A DNA stretch of 64,000 nucleotides, taken from positions 806,001 through 870,000 of the forward strand of contig NZ_JALIRM010000001.1 in assembly GCF_022900255.1 (NCBI RefSeq), in the 5' to 3' direction. The position numbers were made by a program, and so were the translations under genes. This DNA comes from Lederbergia wuyishanensis. GTDB lineage: Bacteria; Bacillota; Bacilli; Bacillales; Bacillaceae_C. This document shows positions 26,708 through 35,313 of this stretch, in pieces. A model generated the notes under the pieces. The model did not search any database and was not told the origin of the DNA. It was given only the letters and a program-made list of their open reading frames with translations. The first letter of the stretch is position 1; the number at the start of each line of letters is the position of its first letter.

Positions 26708-28219
26708 TTATGATAGTTGATATACTTTAGAGAATTTTTCTTCTAAGTAGTTCCCTAAATACTTTGCACTTAAGCCTTCACCTGTTGCTAATTTAATAAT
26801 TTCTAAAGGCTCTTTTGTTTTTCCGTATTGATGGACATGTTCAGTTAGCCAATTTTTAATAGGTAGAAGGTCTCCTTTTCTAAGCAACTCTTCATAATTT
26901 GGCAAATTCTTCGACATCGCATTTTTCAACTGAGCAGCATACATATAGCCTAATGCATAGGACGGGAAATACCCAAAGCTTCCACCAGACCAATGAACGT
27001 CCTGCAATACTCCTTCAGCATCGTTAGATGGTCTAATGCCTAAATACTCTTCATATTTATCATTCCAAACCCTTGGGAGATCTTCAACTTGAATTTCATC
27101 GTTAAATAATCCTTTTTCGATTTCATAACGAATAATGATATGCAGAGCATACGTTAAATCATCAGATTCAATACGTATGAAAGAAGGTTTAGCCTCATTG
27201 ATTGCACGATAAAAATCTTCTAGGGAAACTTGATCGAATTGACCGTCAGCATATTCTTTTAATAATTCATAATTGCATTCCCAAAAAGCACGATCACGAG
27301 CTAAAATATTTTCATAAAATAAAGATTGTGATTCATGGATTCCCATCGAAGTTCCAGTACAAAGAGGGGTCCCAATTAAATCTTTTGAAATATTTTGTTC
27401 GTATAGAGCATGTCCACCTTCATGAATTGTCCCAAAAACAGCCATCCGAAAGTCTTTTTCATCATATCTTGTAGTGACACGGACATCCCCAGGATTCAAT
27501 CCTATTGCAAAAGGATGCACTGTTTCATCTATTCTTCCGGCGTTAAAATCGTATCCCATTTGTTCCAGTATTTTAATACTAAATTCTTTTTGCTTATCTT
27601 TCGGAAACTTATGGAATAGAAAGTCCGTTTTCGGCTTATTTCCAGAATCAGTGATTTTCTTAACTAACGGAACAATGACATCTCGTAATTCCCCAAATAC
27701 TTGGTCAATGATATCCACAGTAACTCCGGGTTCATACATATCTAGTAAAGTATTATATTTATTACCGCTATATCCCCAGTATTCAATGAATTTCTTATTA
27801 AAAGCAACCAATTTTTCAAGATAAGGTTTAAACATGTCAAAATCAGATGCTTCCCTTGCTTGCTCCCAAACATGTTCAGCATTTGATTGAAGAACGACAT
27901 ATTCCTCATATTCTTTAGCAGGTATTTTTTTATTTTTTTCGTATTGTTTTTTACATTCTTTTAATGTGAGTTTTCCAATCTCCGTTAATTTATCCTGTTT
28001 GCTTGATAAACTAGCTATGTATGCGGCCATTTCTTCTGATGTAGACATTTGGAAATGCTCTGAAGCAAGGACTCCAATTACTTGTGAGCGCTGTTCTACT
28101 CCATTTTTTGGTGCACCTGTTCTTAAATCCCAATACATCAGATTGAGTGCCTCTTCATATGCCTGCATTTTTTTTACGTATTGTAAGAATTCTTTCTCGA
28201 TATCTAATATATCCGACAT
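26708..28219 (-). CDS. ypwA: Metallocarboxypeptidase, M32 family (carboxypeptidase Taq)
   Basis: This 503-residue cytosolic enzyme removes C-terminal amino acids from peptides. The zinc motif HEGGH lies in FGTIHEGGHALYEQNI. Family blocks DVRVTTRYDE, GIHESQSLFYEN and YALHIIIRYEIEKGLF are intact. It matches B. subtilis YpwA (501 residues) in length and lies in the same neighbourhood, near ypsC. It probably recycles peptides. Confidence 0.94.
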   Translation of the reverse strand: MSDILDIEKEFLQYVKKMQAYEEALNLMYWDLRTGAPKNGVEQRSQVIGVLASEHFQMSTSEEMAAYIASLSSKQDKLTEIGKLTLKECKKQYEKNKKIPAKEYEEYVVLQSNAEHVWEQAREASDFDMFKPYLEKLVAFNKKFIEYWGYSGNKYNTLLDMYEPGVTVDIIDQVFGELRDVIVPLVKKITDSGNKPKTDFLFHKFPKDKQKEFSIKILEQMGYDFNAGRIDETVHPFAIGLNPGDVRVTTRYDEKDFRMAVFGTIHEGGHALYEQNISKDLIGTPLCTGTSMGIHESQSLFYENILARDRAFWECNYELLKEYADGQFDQVSLEDFYRAINEAKPSFIRIESDDLTYALHIIIRYEIEKGLFNDEIQVEDLPRVWNDKYEEYLGIRPSNDAEGVLQDVHWSGGSFGYFPSYALGYMYAAQLKNAMSKNLPNYEELLRKGDLLPIKNWLTEHVHQYGKTKEPLEIIKLATGEGLSAKYLGNYLEEKFSKVYQLS

Positions 28220-28610
28220 TTTATTTATCTCCTTTATCTCTAATCAAGTTTTATTTTAACATATTCAAAAAAAGCTGGATATTTATTAAAACGGAAGCTG
28301 CTTACGAATTCACTTATCGCTCAATGTGTAGTTCTGTTCCTCTATCGTCCTTCTTATTCAATATTATGGCGCGTAAGTTGAAATAGATTGGGTGAGACTG
28401 TGACTCAGGTTGTATGTTTGCCGAAGTCCTGCCCTTTCGCTTACCTCGTACATCTGTAAAAGTTGCAACAACCTTTATCCTTGCATCTTACAGACTTCCA
28501 AAATCAATTATCAAGTCAAGAAGTTCGTATTCAGGCTTCTCTTCTGCTTTATAGGGTTGGCGTCTTGACCTTTAAACAAATAATAAAATGACGCTTTTTT
28601 TATAAATTCA
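28220..28610. other. 391-bp gap with repeat-like sequence, no gene
   Basis: No gene-like frame is present. On the minus strand the stretch near 28440-28500 reads ggataaaggttgttgca, then agatgtacgaggtaagcg, which resembles a worn copy of the dispersed repeat seen at 25.6 and 60.8 kb. An imperfect inverted repeat, ctgtaaaagttgca / tgcatcttacag, lies near 28454-28493. Confidence 0.4.
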
Positions 28611-28643
28611 AAACACAAGTACAAAAAAGTGCACTTGTGTTTT
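28611..28643. terminator. Bidirectional terminator after the 60-residue gene
   Basis: A 10-bp perfect stem, aaacacaagt / acttgtgttt, encloses a 12-nt loop, with T-runs on both sides. It touches the stop codon of the minus-strand gene. Confidence 0.75.
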
Positions 28644-28825
28644 TATGATGTTCTCTCTGTTCTTCTGTTTGATAATACATACTCTATTGCCTTGTTTAAA
28701 CTTTCTTCAGCTTCTTTTAAACTAGCTAAAGCATTTTCTGCTAAAACTTCTTCTTTCTTTAGTAAATCATAGGAAGAATAAATGGCCTTTGAAATAATCT
28801 CCATTTCATTCAAGGTTTGCGCCAT
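28643..28825 (-). CDS. Uncharacterised 60-residue helical protein
   Basis: AAGGAGGT lies 7 nt before the ATG of MAQTLNEMEIISKAIYSS, and a terminator follows, so this is a real small gene; upstream in-frame codons are ignored. The protein is acidic and almost entirely helical, with heptad-like spacing (LLKKEEVLAENALASLKEAEE), and has a basic C-terminus. I do not recognise the family. It lies 72 bp from the methyltransferase gene on the same strand, possibly in one transcript. Confidence 0.65.
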   Translation of the reverse strand: MAQTLNEMEIISKAIYSSYDLLKKEEVLAENALASLKEAEESLNKAIEYVLSNRRTERTS

Positions 28826-28897
28826 TTGAAATACCTCCTTGCAAAAGTTAATATACAATCAAGTATATTCAGCAAGGTGGCATTTTATTCGAAATTT

Positions 28898-30034
28898 TTA
28901 TGATCTAGGTGGTCTTGGTCCCCAAAATTGATAATAATCCGTTCGAATAAATCCATTAAAAAGCTTTCTCTTTTTCGTTGCTTGTTTTCCATATAGATTT
29001 TCAAATTCGGGATGAGATGTCAAAATATAAATAGACCAAGTATCAAGATTCTTGAAAGCTTTACCAATTTCTTGGTACATGATTTCTACTTCTTTTTTAT
29101 CTCCTATTCTTTCTCCATATGGCGGATTTCCGATAATGACACCATAATCTTTTTTCGTTGTATAATCACTAGCACGCATTTGTTTAAAAGATACTAACTC
29201 CCCTAAACCAGCCTCGAATGCATTTTTCACTGATATATCAATCATACGGTGATCAATATCAGAACCAGTTATTTCTAAATGCTGGTCGTAGTTTGCCAAG
29301 TCTTCTGTTTCTTCTCGAACTTTTTCCCAAATGTCTTTATTCATCCAAGGCCATGTTTCACTTAAAAACTCCCTATTAAAGCCAGGAGCAATATTTTGCC
29401 CTATTAATGCGGCTTCGATTGGAATTGTACCTGAACCGCAAAAAGGATCGTGCAGCGGGCGATCAGGATACCAATTAGTAAGTTGTATGAGTGCCGCAGC
29501 CAAAGTCTCTTTTATCGGTGCCTCGCCTTGATCAATTCTATACCCACGTTTATGCAGTCCAGCCCCACTCGTGTCTAACGTGAGGGTTGCTTTATCCTTT
29601 AATAAAGAAATTTCAATTTTAAATAGTGGACCTGTTTCCGCTAACCACGTCGTTTGCTTATATGAACTTTTCAGTCTTTCGACAATCGCTTTTTTAACGA
29701 TTGCCTGGCAGTCAGGAACACTATATAGGGTTGATTTTACTGACTTCCCTTGGACCGGAAATTCCGCATCAACAGGAAGATAGTCTTCCCATCGCAACGC
29801 TTTCGTTTTCTCAAATAATTCATCAAAAGTGGATGCCTTAAATTCTCCTACAACAATTTTTATTCTATCGGCAGTTCTTAACCACATATTTGTTCTAGCA
29901 ATAGCTAGTTCATCGCCTTTAAACATTACTTTTCCATTCTCAACAGTACATTCATAGCCAAGTTTTTTTATTTCATTTGCTGCTATGGATTCAATTCCCA
30001 TTGCAGTTGTTGCAATTAAATTATACGTATCCAT
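28898..30034 (-). CDS. ypsC: THUMP-domain rRNA methyltransferase, RlmL-like (YpsC)
   Basis: The protein has an N-terminal ferredoxin-like and THUMP RNA-binding region (residues 1-160), then a Rossmann methyltransferase domain with DPFCGSGTIPIEAAL (SAM binding) and the N6/N2 amino-methylating motif NPPYGERIG. Such proteins methylate N2 of guanine in 23S rRNA. It corresponds to the YpsC protein of B. subtilis (385 residues). I place the start at MDTYNL, which has AGGGTG 6 nt upstream, inside a longer frame. The upstream GGDEF gene ends 11 nt before it. Confidence 0.9.
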   Translation of the reverse strand: MDTYNLIATTAMGIESIAANEIKKLGYECTVENGKVMFKGDELAIARTNMWLRTADRIKIVVGEFKASTFDELFEKTKALRWEDYLPVDAEFPVQGKSVKSTLYSVPDCQAIVKKAIVERLKSSYKQTTWLAETGPLFKIEISLLKDKATLTLDTSGAGLHKRGYRIDQGEAPIKETLAAALIQLTNWYPDRPLHDPFCGSGTIPIEAALIGQNIAPGFNREFLSETWPWMNKDIWEKVREETEDLANYDQHLEITGSDIDHRMIDISVKNAFEAGLGELVSFKQMRASDYTTKKDYGVIIGNPPYGERIGDKKEVEIMYQEIGKAFKNLDTWSIYILTSHPEFENLYGKQATKKRKLFNGFIRTDYYQFWGPRPPRS

Positions 30035-30045
30035 TTTCTTCACCC

Positions 30046-31761
30046 TCATAAAATTTGACTAGGATCCCATTCATTTAATAATTCAATTAGCTCCTGTAAT
30101 TGAAGCGGTGGGCAAATATAGTTTCCCTGCATCATATCACAGTCAAGATGTTTTAATAGTTTATATTGCTTGTCATTTAGTACTCCGTCAGCTGCAACTT
30201 GTAAATGAAGATGCTTTCCCAATTGAATGATCGCTTCCACAATTGAGGCATCATCTTCATATTTCCCTAAGTTCTCAATAAAACTTTTATCAATTTTTAA
30301 TTTATCGATTGGAAAACGATTCAAATAACTCAATGAAGAATATCCTGCTCCGAAGCCATCAATCGTTAGTTTAACCCCAAGTTTCTTAAGATCAACCAAT
30401 TTTCTTTTTGCGATTGATGCTTGTGGCATAATGACACCTTCAGCCAATTCAAGTTCGATGGCACGAGCAGGAATGTTTGAGTTCTCTATCGCAAATTTAA
30501 TATCTTTAACAAAGTCTTCCTGTTGAAAATGAAGAGGTGAAATATTGACAGTGGTCCTAATTCCAGTGAAGCCTGCAAGATGGATGTGTTTGATATCTTC
30601 ACTCGCTTGCCTAAGAACCCAGTTAGCTAAAGAAATGATTAAACCACTTTCTTCAGCAAGTAAGATTAATTCATCAGGTGTAACTCCACTTTTCCAAAAG
30701 CAATATGCTTCTACCCCTTCAATTTTCCTGCTTCTGGCATTTAGAAATGGCTGATAAATTAAAGATAATTCATTTTTTATTAATGCATTTCTTAATTGGG
30801 CAGCCATTTTAATTTGACTTTTATCTGTATGGGATATTCCTTCATGATAGATTTCATATTGATTTCTACCGTTCAATTTGGACATATACATCGCTTTGTC
30901 AGCTTTTTTCAAAAGTATTTCAGAACTATCACCATCATTCGGATAAAAACTAATTCCTATACTTGTAGTAATATAAACTTCTTGTCCATCTATGATAAAA
31001 GATTTTGTTAAACTCTCTATAATCTTTTTAGCAATATGTACTGCTTCTCTTTGGTGTTTAATATTAGATAATATAATGACAAATTCATCGCCACCTATCC
31101 TTGCGATAACGTCTTTATTTTTTATTAGTTCCTGTAGTCTGCCCGCGACATGAATTAACAGCTTGTCCCCTGCTTCATGCCCTAATGAATCATTTATTTG
31201 TTTAAAACGATCAAGATCCAAAAATAATAAAGCTAATTTTTGATTAAATTGTTGAGAAATATAAAGTAGGTCGGAAAATCTTTCAGTAAACGAATGACGA
31301 TTAGGAACACCGGTTAATGCATCATAATGGGCAAGCTTTCTAAGTTCATCTTCGGCTTTTTTTCGATCCGTAATATCAGAAAACACTCCAATATAACCTT
31401 GAACTATTCCTTCAGAATCTCTTACTTCTGAAATAGTAAGCCATTCTAGAAAGAGCTCTCCGTTTTTTCGTTTATTCCAAATTTCTCCACTCCAGCTTCC
31501 TTTTGAAGAGATTGTTTCCCATAATTTATGATAAAAATGTTTATCATGAAGCCCTGATTGCAAAATTCTTGGATTTTGTAAGTACACTTCTTTCCGATTA
31601 TAACCAGTTACAATTTCAAATGCTGAATTAATGTATATGATTTGGCGTTTGACATTGACAACCATTACGCCTTCACTTATTTGTTCGAGAATTTTTGCGG
31701 ATATATTTAATTCGTATAGAACATGATCTGTATGTATTTGTTGGGCTGTAATGTCGTCCAT
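30046..31761 (-). CDS. PAS-GGDEF-EAL protein, EAL domain degenerate
   Basis: The 571-residue protein has a PAS domain (about 15-132), a diguanylate cyclase domain (140-300) and an EAL domain (320-565). The cyclase signature GGDEF (223-227) is intact. The autoinhibitory I-site RxxD is changed to KNKD (214-217). The EAL domain is unlikely to cleave c-di-GMP: EAL-L-R is EAYCFW (351-356), the DDFG metal pair is DGFG (468-471) and AEGVE is ADGVL (524-528). N406, E438/E441, K489 and Q545 remain. No signal peptide or membrane segment is seen, so it is a soluble sensor. It probably makes c-di-GMP, or uses the EAL part to bind it. Confidence 0.9.
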   Translation of the reverse strand: MDDITAQQIHTDHVLYELNISAKILEQISEGVMVVNVKRQIIYINSAFEIVTGYNRKEVYLQNPRILQSGLHDKHFYHKLWETISSKGSWSGEIWNKRKNGELFLEWLTISEVRDSEGIVQGYIGVFSDITDRKKAEDELRKLAHYDALTGVPNRHSFTERFSDLLYISQQFNQKLALLFLDLDRFKQINDSLGHEAGDKLLIHVAGRLQELIKNKDVIARIGGDEFVIILSNIKHQREAVHIAKKIIESLTKSFIIDGQEVYITTSIGISFYPNDGDSSEILLKKADKAMYMSKLNGRNQYEIYHEGISHTDKSQIKMAAQLRNALIKNELSLIYQPFLNARSRKIEGVEAYCFWKSGVTPDELILLAEESGLIISLANWVLRQASEDIKHIHLAGFTGIRTTVNISPLHFQQEDFVKDIKFAIENSNIPARAIELELAEGVIMPQASIAKRKLVDLKKLGVKLTIDGFGAGYSSLSYLNRFPIDKLKIDKSFIENLGKYEDDASIVEAIIQLGKHLHLQVAADGVLNDKQYKLLKHLDCDMMQGNYICPPLQLQELIELLNEWDPSQIL

Positions 31762-31902
31762 ATATTTTGATCAACTTCCTGTTGGTATGTAATAAATAAA
31801 GAGACTTTCCTTTTTTCGTTAGATCACCTTGTTAGTAATGGATTTGTCCAAATACTAGGGTCCACGTACTTAGGGAAAGCCTCATTTCATCTAAATGTAA
31901 AC

Positions 31903-32314
31903 CTATAATAACATTCTTATAAGCCATGTTCTGTACCATCGTACTACAATCGGCTATAGGTAAGCCTCGTACTCAGGCGGTAATCATCTATCTGCAGGAA
32001 AATAATTTCCTGCCTCTTTCTTCGTTCATTTCCTTCGAAAGAGTGCCTCTACCAAAATTTGAGTTTCTCGCTCGTGGGGTTTACCGCGTTCCACCTTCGT
32101 TGTTTCCAACAAAGCTACGTCACTGTGGCACTTTAAGGGTATTCATACCATATCATAAATGACTTAGGTACTTTCCCCGCCGTCAGTCTAGAATAATTCC
32201 AAACTGCCCTGGCTTATTGTTTCGCCAGGCACGATCACTACGTGCATCTCAGCACCGTGCGAGCATGGACTTTCCTCTGCTATATAAAGCAGCGATTACC
32301 CGAATGTTATTTAT
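31903..32314 (-). ncRNA. rnpB: RNase P RNA (type B)
   Basis: The minus strand carries the catalytic RNA that trims the 5' ends of tRNA precursors. Conserved blocks in order are cgggtaatcgctgc, gaggaaagtccatgctcgc, gcacggtgctgagatg, agtgccacagtgacg, gtggaacgcggtaaacccc, cgagcgagaaactc and agatagatgattaccgcc. The closing P1 helix pairs aataacattc (32302-32311) with gaatgttatt (31907-31916), fixing both ends to within a few nucleotides. Its place between the ypsC side and gpsB is the same as in B. subtilis. Confidence 0.97.
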
Positions 32315-32389
32315 ATATAAGATCATTGATTTCCTTACCATTTTATAACTTTTGCTATAACTGTGCAAGCGGTAATTTATGGTAGATGA

Positions 32390-32689
32390 TTAATCATCTA
32401 ACTTGCTTCCAAATACATGTCTTTCCAAATTGGATAGACGCTTTAATATATCAAAGTTAGTTGTTCCGGCTGGTGGAACAGGTTGTCTACGAGACTGCTC
32501 TTCTACTTGCTTTTTCAAACGCATATTTTCTTGCTGAAGTTCTTCCATTAATTGATGCATAGTTTCATAATCTTTAATGATTAAGTCTAAAAATTTATCA
32601 ACATCTTCTTGTTTATAACCGCGAACACCTGTTTTAAATTCTTTTTCTAAAATTTCTTTTGCAGTCAATTGTAATCTTTCCGCTAACAT
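32390..32689 (-). CDS. gpsB: Cell-division protein GpsB
   Basis: The 99-residue cytoplasmic protein is a DivIVA-like regulator that moves the penicillin-binding protein PBP1 between division and elongation sites. The N-terminal membrane/partner-binding region ([28 protein letters not shown] in two blocks) is followed by a coiled coil (33-70) and a C-terminal trimerisation segment. Its partner ponA (PBP1) is also in this window. A GGTGG site precedes the ATG. Confidence 0.96.
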   Translation of the reverse strand: MLAERLQLTAKEILEKEFKTGVRGYKQEDVDKFLDLIIKDYETMHQLMEELQQENMRLKKQVEEQSRRQPVPPAGTTNFDILKRLSNLERHVFGSKLDD

Positions 32690-32791
32690 TCAAAACACCA
32701 CCTTAAATTCACACTACATTATCATCATTCTTCCAAAATAAAATGATTTTGTCAATTTTGCAAGAGGAATTTTGCAGGTTTCGAAAATTTG

Positions 32792-33337
32792 TTAATAATT
32801 CTCATCTTCCACAACAGACTGCAAATCATAAAAGTCAATCGTTCTAATTTCATAAGGGTGCGACTGCTGATACTGTTTTGAAATTTCAAAAAAAAACTTA
32901 GGAGATCCCTCTTTTTCAACATCATACAATATAAGTGCACAATCTGATTTTTGTACAAAAAATTTATTTTTATTACGGAATTGCCAAGGATCCGTATAAG
33001 GCTGTTTTGATAATGAGTCAACATAATCCGCTTGCATCAAGACTGATTCATACAATTCCTTGTTCTCTTCCTTCCAGTTTTCCTCTTGGTTTAAAAAAGG
33101 TGTGATGACCCCAAGCTTTAATTCAGGGTAAACCGGAATTAAATCAATAACAACTTCCGCAGCCCATAGTTCAACACCTAATTGCCCGGAAATGATCACC
33201 CATTCCATTCCTTCCTCAGCAAGTTGTGATAAAGCTTTACACAGTGCCTTTTTTATGTATTCGACAGCAGGATCATTATTTTTATAGATACCAAGTTCAA
33301 AAGGTTTGTACCCTGTAACGGTTGCAACTTTAAGCAC
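32792..33337 (-). CDS. ypsA: YpsA, SLOG-superfamily division-linked protein
   Basis: This 181-residue protein (DUF1273) has a SLOG fold, which binds nucleotide-like ligands; SGQLGVELWAAEVV and KEGSPKFFFE are conserved. In B. subtilis and S. aureus, YpsA affects FtsZ-ring positioning and cell shape. Start: GTG with GGAGGG 7 nt upstream. It precedes gpsB on the same strand, 102 bp away, as in B. subtilis. Confidence 0.93.
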   Translation of the reverse strand: MLKVATVTGYKPFELGIYKNNDPAVEYIKKALCKALSQLAEEGMEWVIISGQLGVELWAAEVVIDLIPVYPELKLGVITPFLNQEENWKEENKELYESVLMQADYVDSLSKQPYTDPWQFRNKNKFFVQKSDCALILYDVEKEGSPKFFFEISKQYQQSHPYEIRTIDFYDLQSVVEDENY

Positions 33338-33361
33338 TCTTCATCCCTCCCAAAAAATGCA

Positions 33362-33397
33362 TAAAGAAAGACAAGGATGAAATAACTCTCACCCTTG
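33362..33397 (-). terminator. Terminator of cotD
   Basis: On the minus strand caagggtga and tcatccttg form a 9-bp stem with one G.U pair, followed by TCTTTCTTT. It lies 13 nt after the cotD stop. Confidence 0.7.
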
Positions 33398-33409
33398 CTC
33401 ACTTATTTA

Positions 33410-33787
33410 TTAATACGGAAATCCTGGTCCCGGACCAAATCCCGGTCTAGGTCCCGGACCGAATCCTGGTCCAAACCCCGGTCCTCCTGGACCAACTCCT
33501 GGACCAACTCCTGGACCAAACCCTGGTCCAAACCCTGGAGCTCCACCAAATCCCGGCCCGGGACCTGGCATTACAACTGATTGTTCTGTTACTTCATTTA
33601 CAAATGATTCTGTGTGCGGGAAATAATGTTCGTTTATAATATTTTCGTGATTGACTGTTGTTGTATGCGTTGGATGGATATGCGGCACGATAACATTATT
33701 ACAAGTATGATTTACACAGCACTTCGTTGGATGAACAACGGCTGGCATAACACAAGTAGGACAACCACAACCATGCGGATGAAACAT
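33410..33787 (-). CDS. cotD: Inner spore coat protein D
   Basis: The 125-residue protein has the N-terminal CotD pattern of histidines and cysteines (HPHGCGCPTC, HPTKCCVNHTCNNVIVPHIHPTHTTTVNHENI in two blocks, HYFPHTESF) and a Gly/Pro/Phe-rich tail made of GFGPG and GVGPG repeats. The repeats make the DNA internally repetitive at 33415-33560. B. subtilis CotD is shorter and Tyr-rich at its end. It is a structural coat protein made late in the mother cell, and a sigma-K-like promoter lies just upstream. Confidence 0.92.
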   Translation of the reverse strand: MFHPHGCGCPTCVMPAVVHPTKCCVNHTCNNVIVPHIHPTHTTTVNHENIINEHYFPHTESFVNEVTEQSVVMPGPGPGFGGAPGFGPGFGPGVGPGVGPGGPGFGPGFGPGPRPGFGPGPGFPY

Positions 33788-33827
33788 GCCAATTGCTCCT
33801 TTCTAGTCATTAATCTCTTTACACTTA

Positions 33828-33855
33828 CAACCTATGTAAAATGTCTAATACATGT
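33828..33855 (-). promoter_or_regulatory. Candidate sigma-K promoter of cotD
   Basis: On the minus strand AC (33855-33854), a 17-bp spacer and CATAGGTTG (33836-33828) fit the sigma-K form AC-N17-CATAnnnTA, with one mismatch. The same spacing is seen upstream of the Hsp20 and yppG genes. Confidence 0.5.
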
Positions 33856-34043
33856 ACTAATGTAAATACCTATATTTGAAAAGAAAGATTAATTAAATGG
33901 GTGTGTTATTATTTGCAGAACGCTAATATGCCCTCCAACTTGCAATTCTAAAATTCCGACCTTTTTCTTCGTATAAACTGCAAATGAAGACGGAATTAAC
34001 TACTTATAGTCGAAATCTGCGCTTCCCCGGGAAATGATATTAT

Positions 34044-35300
34044 TTATTTCCGCTTTAATTTCCCATATAACCGGTTTAAGCGATGGCTTGCATTACGAAT
34101 AAATAAATCACCTTTTCCGGAAGCCACTTTAGAGGAATTCTGATTTAATGTAATCGCTTCATTTGTGTGCTGGATTGCTTGTTCAATATCTTTAAATTGG
34201 TGTTCCATTAGTTTAGCGAGCTCTATATTCGCTGCTTTTTTCGTTGCCCGATCTCCCTTTTTAGCAGCTTCCCTCCATAATTGTTTTGCCTCATCATACT
34301 TTTTTGCTTTTTTATAGTAATAAGCGAGCTCGTATTTAGCTGAAATATCGTCCTCTTTCGCAGCTACTTCAAATGTGGATGCAGCCACTTCAAATTCGCC
34401 AATATAATCAAACCATTTCCCAACAAGCATTTTTTCAGTTGCAGTTTGATGCGGGTCAAGGCATAGTATTTGGAATGTTAAATGCGTATACAAAGTTATT
34501 AACGATAATATATCAATTTCATTATGCTTCAGCACTTTTAAAATGGCTTCAGGATTTTTCCGCTCTACAAAATCAAAGTAAATCATCGGAGCCAAATACC
34601 CTGGTACATCATCCACTCTTGATACCCCTAATATAGATTCTTCCACTTTAGACAACTTTACCGATTCCAGCCTATTTTTCCACATTCTTCTTGAAGCATG
34701 ATATAAATCAAAATGGCCAAATGCAGGAAGTTTTGGGACGTGATCACGCACAAGTGTATGCCTAGTCTTTACTTGCGGCCAATCAAAGGCCTTTCCGTTA
34801 TATGTTACTAGCGTGGTGTAATCTACAGTCTCTAAAAAACTTTTATATAAAGGGACTTCAAAACCGGGCTCCGGCAGGAAATGTTGGGTAAGGATGACCT
34901 CATCCCCCACAAATCTGGCATGACCGAGTAGAAAAATGGTATTACCTGCCCCACCATACAGACCTGTTGTTTCTGTATCGAAGAAAAATAAATCTGATGC
35001 AGTCATACCTTTTGCTGATAAGGGATGGGAGCCGGAATAATTTTCCCAAGCGTTCAATGCTGTATAAAAGTCTTTAAACTGATAGCTTCCATGCTGATAA
35101 TCTAATGGGTAACGCACTTCGCGAATTAAACAATATTCTTCTTCAAGATTGTAGGGAGCGACACCAGCTTCTTTCCAAATTTCTTTAAAATGCAGTTCGA
35201 AATCATCAAATCTCTCAACTGGCTCCTGTTTTTGTAATGTTTCCTGTTCATCACGAATCATATGTGATTTGAAGCGGTTTAGTTTGTTTTTCAGAGACAT
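34044..35300 (-). CDS. mrfB: MrfB (YprB), DnaQ-like exonuclease for mitomycin-C repair
   Basis: The protein has an RNase H-like DEDD exonuclease domain: FFDTETTGLYGG, YNGKAFDWPQVKTRH, HFDLYHASRRMW and HNEIDILSL. The last third is a set of tetratricopeptide-like helices (FEVAAKEDDISAKYELAYYYKK). In B. subtilis MrfAB repairs mitomycin C adducts without UvrABC. The start is the ATG of MSLKNKLNRF, 9 nt after GAGGTGAT; upstream ATGs are ignored. It follows mrfA directly. Confidence 0.92.
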   Translation of the reverse strand: MSLKNKLNRFKSHMIRDEQETLQKQEPVERFDDFELHFKEIWKEAGVAPYNLEEEYCLIREVRYPLDYQHGSYQFKDFYTALNAWENYSGSHPLSAKGMTASDLFFFDTETTGLYGGAGNTIFLLGHARFVGDEVILTQHFLPEPGFEVPLYKSFLETVDYTTLVTYNGKAFDWPQVKTRHTLVRDHVPKLPAFGHFDLYHASRRMWKNRLESVKLSKVEESILGVSRVDDVPGYLAPMIYFDFVERKNPEAILKVLKHNEIDILSLITLYTHLTFQILCLDPHQTATEKMLVGKWFDYIGEFEVAASTFEVAAKEDDISAKYELAYYYKKAKKYDEAKQLWREAAKKGDRATKKAANIELAKLMEHQFKDIEQAIQHTNEAITLNQNSSKVASGKGDLFIRNASHRLNRLYGKLKRK

Positions 35301-35313
35301 GCAAAACATCACC

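Noticed and set aside
31800-31890. Possible long-loop terminator after rnpB (gaggctttcc / ggaaagtctc with a T-run)
   Set aside because: The loop of about 60 nt is too long to be a convincing intrinsic terminator.
31926-32162. 78-codon plus-strand open frame
   Set aside because: It lies inside the RNase P RNA gene on the opposite strand.
33415-33560. Repeated unit resembling a CRISPR-like array
   Set aside because: The repeats are glycine-proline codons of cotD without spacers.
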